From the NCBI GenBank assembly GCA_030407085.1, contig CM059587.1, positions 103,163,001-103,227,000 on the forward strand: a stretch of 64,000 bases of DNA, read 5' to 3'. The DNA comes from Trichopria drosophilae (taxonomy: Eukaryota > Arthropoda > Insecta > Hymenoptera > Diapriidae). This document shows positions 59,568 through 64,000 of this stretch, piece by piece; position 1 is the first letter of the stretch; every line of letters begins with the position of its first letter. A program made the translations under genes and the position numbers. The notes beneath the pieces were generated by a model that ran no database searches, was not told where the DNA came from, and saw only the letters and a program-made list of their open reading frames with translations.

Positions 59568-60811
59568 GATTAGTTAAGTATTTTTAAAAACTGTAACAAA
59601 TATCTGTTGAAAACTTTTATCAAATGCTGCATAATTACAAAAATGCAGTAGAATTTTAAAATAGTCTGTTGTATAAATTTACATCACTTGTTAGAGGATT
59701 TCAACGTATATTTATTTGGACAATAAGTGAATAATAATGTACATATGAGTTACAAATATATAAATAAATTAAATATATTTAAAGAAGTACAAAAGCTGTT
59801 AAACATTATTTCCATTTTTAAGTCTCTCGATAAACAATACCAAGCCTAAGTTTCACAAATTGTCTTCAATACTTTTGAAATGATTTTCACACTAGAAATC
59901 CAACACCAATTTTTTATTAATCACTATGAGTATAACAATTTAAGTGACTTCTACATTACTTGATTTTATATTTTGTACTATACTTTTTTAGGTCATTGTA
60001 CTGAAAAGAATTGATTACTCTTAGACTGTTTATAGTCTCCTAAGATCAAGCACTGAGGTTGAAGTGATTACATCGTCTTGAACAATTAGAGCGATTAGAT
60101 TCGACAGAATAATTATAGCAATTAGAACAATTAGAACTACTGAAGCGAATTTAATTATTCTGAAATTTGTGTTTCCAAACGGACCCGCTTTTTAAAAATA
60201 TTCAGTAAAAATAGAAAGTTTTTTTTTATTTTTTTCTGTAAGAACTTTATGTGTTGTTCATGAAATCCTATTATAAAATATTATTAAAAAACTATTCACT
60301 TTTACTTAGTTGAATTCTAATACTAATTTGGAATTTTAAAATTCAGTAATCGAGTTAAATTCTTTCTTTAAAGCATATTATTAAACTATGGAGTCCCTGG
60401 GCTGCCTTTTTTTGTAGTAAATTTGGGATTTTATAGGTTAAAATATTGTTTTTAATATCCACCTGAGACAATTTTGAATTATAATTCTATAATGATCAGT
60501 ATTGAAACCAATTTTTTATTTTAAAGCTCTGATGTCCTGATCCATGAAAAGTCATACAGTTTATAATATTTAAAATTACATTGGAAGCGGTTAAAAAGTA
60601 TTGACGCAGTTTAAGCTGATGATATTAGTTTATTTATCCCTGTTTCTGATCCTTAAATAAGTACAAGTATAGAGTTCATATATGTGAATTTGAAAAATAT
60701 TGGTTTAGATTTTCGATTATGCACTAAAAATGGCAAAATTCAAAATAGCGTATCCAAAAAGGAGGATAGAAATGCAACAAATAGTTGAATTGGGATGAAT
60801 TTCGGTATACT
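59568..60811. other. AT-rich intergenic stretch
   Basis: No gene or element recognised. Confidence 0.5.
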
Positions 60812-61108
60812 CACGGAGAGAAATTTTCGGCAGACACGGCCGAACAGAACACTGGAGAAATTACATGAATCTGAAAAGCTGACATGGTTCAGTTTTTCGG
60901 TGGTCTGTCAGGTGGCGCCGAACGGTAGTGTCGACGCGACGAGACGGTTCGGCGCTACTTGACCTGCATACGGTAGCAATAACATAATCAACACTGCAAA
61001 AACTACTGTGTCACCAAAGCCTGTGTGTCACTGGACATGGCCTGCTGTGGTGAGACATGCAGGGGCTGCCGTGCACCACGGCCGTGGGTGCCGAAAATTT
61101 CTCTCCGT
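60812..61108. mobile_element. ~300-bp GC-rich MITE, ACGGAGAGAAATTTTCGGCA family
   Basis: The left end cacggagagaaattttcggc and the minus strand of the right end acggagagaaattttcggca match for about 30 bp, including cacggccg, with two mismatches. The interior is GC-rich relative to its surroundings and has no frame. Target duplication unclear. Confidence 0.75.
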
Positions 61109-61211
61109 TTGATATTCTTCAGGCCGTCAAAGTCAAAATGACGGATCCGAAATAGTCAACTTCCCGAGCAGAAATTTGTTCAGGCCCTGATCAGGGTGTA
61201 ACGCTTTTGGT

Positions 61212-62010
61212 CGCCGCTCCCGCCGGTTCTCGCAATTCTAGTTCTTGAATACGTAACGGAATGCATTTTAAATAAATTAAATCTTAATCCACCTTTTTTC
61301 TACAGATATGTAGATGATATTCTGGCATGCATCCCTGAAGATAAAGAGGCAATCATTCTGGATGAATTCAACAATTTTTATGAACAAAATAGACTTAAAT
61401 TTACTTAAGAATCTGAACAAAATAAACAAGTCAACTATCTTGACGTAACAATCTTGGTTCAACATAATGGAAGTATAAAATATGTCTGGTTTCATAAAGA
61501 AACTTCGTCAGGACGATATCTCCATTACGAGTATATGCATCCTATGGCTCAAAGATAGGTATGGTATACGGTTGTATTGACCGTGCAATAAAACTTTCTT
61601 CCACAGAATTTCATCATAAAAATCTTAACAATATCAAAGTAACTTTGCTTGAAAATGGATACCTATCACATTTTATTGAACAAACTATTATAAAACGTTT
61701 AGAATTTCTAAATTCAACAATACAAAATAATTTGAACCACAATAACAACGAAAATATAATCAAAACAATTAGTTGCCCCTACATTAAAGGACTTTCTGAG
61801 CCCCTTGCAACATTTTTCAAGAATAAAAAAATAAGATTAGTTTCAACTCCCATCAAACCTAATATTGCACAAATTAAACCAGAAACGATGAATTACCTGT
61901 TGAAAAACTAAGTGGAGTTGTATATCACTGCCAAAAATCATATATAGGACAGACAATCAGACTGCAAAAAATACGACTAAATGAGCATAAGAGAACCATT
62001 TTTGCAAAAA
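61212..62010 (+). mobile_element. Penelope-like element fragment: RT end, linker and GIY-YIG start
   Basis: Plus-strand frames encode S-P-L-P-P-V-L-A near 61214, then F-F-Y-R-Y-V-D-D-I-L-A-C (61299-61335), N-Y-L-D-V-T-I and S-S-G-R-Y-L-H-Y. After a stop within the RT and a frameshift near 61557, the frame 61561-61911 has the linker (Y-I-K-G-L-S-E). It is followed by G-V-V-Y-H-C-Q-K-S-Y-I-G-Q-T, the start of a GIY-YIG endonuclease (61917-61960). This RT/GIY-YIG pairing defines Penelope-like retroelements. The N-terminal RT and the endonuclease C-terminus are missing, so it is dead. Confidence 0.88.
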
Positions 62011-63437
62011 TATCTAAAATATTAAATTATACATAGTACCATGTTAATTAGTAGCATTATATTAGTAAATTAGTAATAAAATAATAACAAAATCGCCTAT
62101 TCATCATAACCATTATTCATTTTAGATGAGTCGTTTTTAGCTAACTCAGATTTAAAGTGTTTTGAAATACGCTCAGTATCTTATATCTTATTTCTTGGTA
62201 GTACATAACAAAATAAGGATTAAAAAGAAATTTATGGGGATAAAATAAATACTTAATCAAGTATAGTGTTTCGCTGCAAATGTAATAAATGTATTACTCA
62301 TTTGTCTCTGTTAGATATTTTGGAACGTACCTTTTTGTTTCAAATTTAGTATGTTTGTTTTGTTTTGACTTACTTGCATGCTTGCTTAGAAAAAATGTGG
62401 ATAATTTGTGAGAAAAATTGTAATAATAAAGCTTGAATGCATAGTATACGTTCCTAAAAGTTTGATGAATACGAATGATTACCAATCGTGGCGTGCTTTT
62501 AATGTTTTTTTTTTTAAATTAAATCGTATTACAAATAGTCAATGATTCTACATACATTTCTCTAATAGATTGCTATTAGTTTTTGCATCTTCAGTTCTTG
62601 TGATTGATTGTTCATTCAGAAAATAATGCATTTAGTAGAAACATTTATAAATATAATTTTCTTTCCTTTTTTAATTCTATCCACGTTTACTACGCTGTAA
62701 AATTATTGCTTTGATCAAACGATTATATTCACAATATATTAGATACATTTCATAAATGAATTAATCTGTCGTAGTATAATCAATAAGTCTTATCTAAACG
62801 TGCGCACAGCCATGCAAAAGATTATTTGTTCTCGAGATATTATTATCGTGATTTGAGTCAAGTAATTATTATCACTTTAAAATTACCGATATTTTGCATC
62901 AATTATATTATAAATACTAAGTATATATATCAAGGAATATAAATAGTTTTCTCATTTAAACGATTAAATACGTGAGTATCGCTAGTTATTATAAATAATA
63001 TTAGATTTTTTTTTTAATAAAAAATGATTGCCAACCAATTTTAAAAGAAATAAAAAAATATTTATATATGTATATAACCTTTCAATGACCTTGAAAAGGC
63101 AGGTAAAGTCGATCAAAGTATCTTCACAACGTTTATTGTACAAAAAATTAAAGAATAACGGCTGTTATGTAATTTTTTAACCATTTGACATTGAACCAAG
63201 GTCACTAACCCGCTCTACGCGTTTCATTTAAAAATAACACTTCAACCTTCAAATGACCTTGATAATCGAGTTCCAGCTCAAAGTGTTTTGTGCCATTTAG
63301 TAAATTTTCTTTCTTCCTGGGTAAACTCACTGTGCATGGAGTTAAAATGAATTCTTGATGAGTGAAAATTTGCACTAGAGTGGCTCGATTTTCATTCCAT
63401 AAAGTATGACTTTTCATTCCAAGATATTTACAGAGTA
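62011..63437. other. AT-rich intergenic stretch
   Basis: No gene recognised. Scattered aaggtca/tgacctt words occur near 63085, 63200 and 63257, resembling those in the foldback palindrome, but they form no clear element. Confidence 0.45.
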
Positions 63438-63521
63438 AAATATTAAAATAAAATAATTAACGGCTTAGACATACCAATTGTTATGGCTAAGCCGTTTATT
63501 ATTTTATTTTAATATTTATAT
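63438..63521. repeat. Near-perfect 84-bp hairpin
   Basis: The left arm ends taattaacggcttagacata and the right arm begins tatggctaagccgtttatta. About 36 bp pair with one or two mismatches around an 8-base loop (ccaattgt). It could be a minimal MITE or a hairpin RNA; the sequence alone does not decide. Confidence 0.7.
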
Positions 63522-64000
63522 ACACCTACGTTAAATCTATATTAAAGAGTAAAATGTTTTTAACGTGGATGAATAGTTAATGTAAGAGAGATATTTGCTT
63601 ACGTAGTTTATTGTTCGTAACTTTACGCATCGAAAACAAACTTGTTAATTAATTCAAATATTACCTCCAGTTTATATTCTGTAATAACGAGGAAATATTT
63701 TTGAATTTGTGAATGTAATGACAGTCCCCTTTTCCTTGCAGGGCTGTTATATAACAATCTTGTTATGAGTAGAAAAAGTATATGTAGCATTAACCTGCAG
63801 GTGACCTGCAAATGGATCGATTTTGAAATATTAAAAAGTTGTAAACAAATATATAATTGGGGTTACTTTCAATACAGTGAGACTATGATATTGAAAATGT
63901 TTTGATTTTATTATTGCAGGGTTTTTTTAAAATTATTTCCCCATCATATACAAGTCGTTTTATAACAACGCTTTTTATATTTCGAACAAGTTGAATTTGG
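63522..64000. other. AT-rich intergenic stretch to window end
   Basis: Nothing recognised. The minus frame at 63623-63811 has no domain. Confidence 0.45.

Overview
This is eukaryotic, AT-rich DNA with spliced genes and almost no intact coding capacity. BEL/Pao, Penelope-like and non-LTR retroelement fragments, tRNA-derived SINEs, many TIR/foldback DNA elements and a symplekin-like gene fragment all point to an arthropod, most likely an insect. A hymenopteran is my guess from the symplekin protein, held with low confidence. The large majority of open frames are shadows inside repeats.

Positions 1-40490 are a head-to-tail tandem array of a ~16.9 kb unit: R0 (1-6673, cut by the window edge), R1 (6674-23577) and R2 (23578-40490). 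In order, each unit holds a long inverted repeat with ATGGCGG motifs; the minus-strand 5' part of a symplekin gene (four exons, frameshifted and truncated), whose second intron carries a 2.1 kb TIR transposon with a nested tRNA-type SINE; a TIR element with internal tandem repeats; a TTAA-flanked 2.36 kb inverted-repeat element that itself contains two nested inverted-repeat elements; a further inverted-repeat element; a short Penelope-like insertion with a 16-bp target duplication; a decayed BEL/Pao retrotransposon; and the left arm of a foldback transposon. The units differ by scattered substitutions and small deletions.

The array ends inside that foldback transposon. In R0 and R1 the arm stops at the motif caccaggtg and is joined to the next unit. 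At the end of R2 the same arm continues into a complete 2.03 kb foldback element (40279-42306), flanked by an 8-bp duplication (GTTGGTCT) and inserted in the BEL integrase region. The BEL element then resumes (42307-43137), is broken again by a 2.8 kb TA-flanked element (43138-45943), and finishes with its C-terminal domain and a 3' LTR near 46604.

From 47.2 to 52.0 kb lies an older, diverged paralogue of unit segments, with LINE and TIR-element insertions. From 52 to 64 kb is AT-rich non-coding DNA carrying a TIR element, a TTAA/CCC GC-rich MITE, a 1.4 kb foldback, a minus-strand SINE, a GC-rich MITE, a Penelope-like RT/GIY-YIG fragment and a near-perfect short hairpin.

No intact host gene is visible. 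The strongest story is palindrome-rich DNA: at least six kinds of long inverted repeat occur here, and the junction of the segmental tandem duplication maps to a foldback arm.
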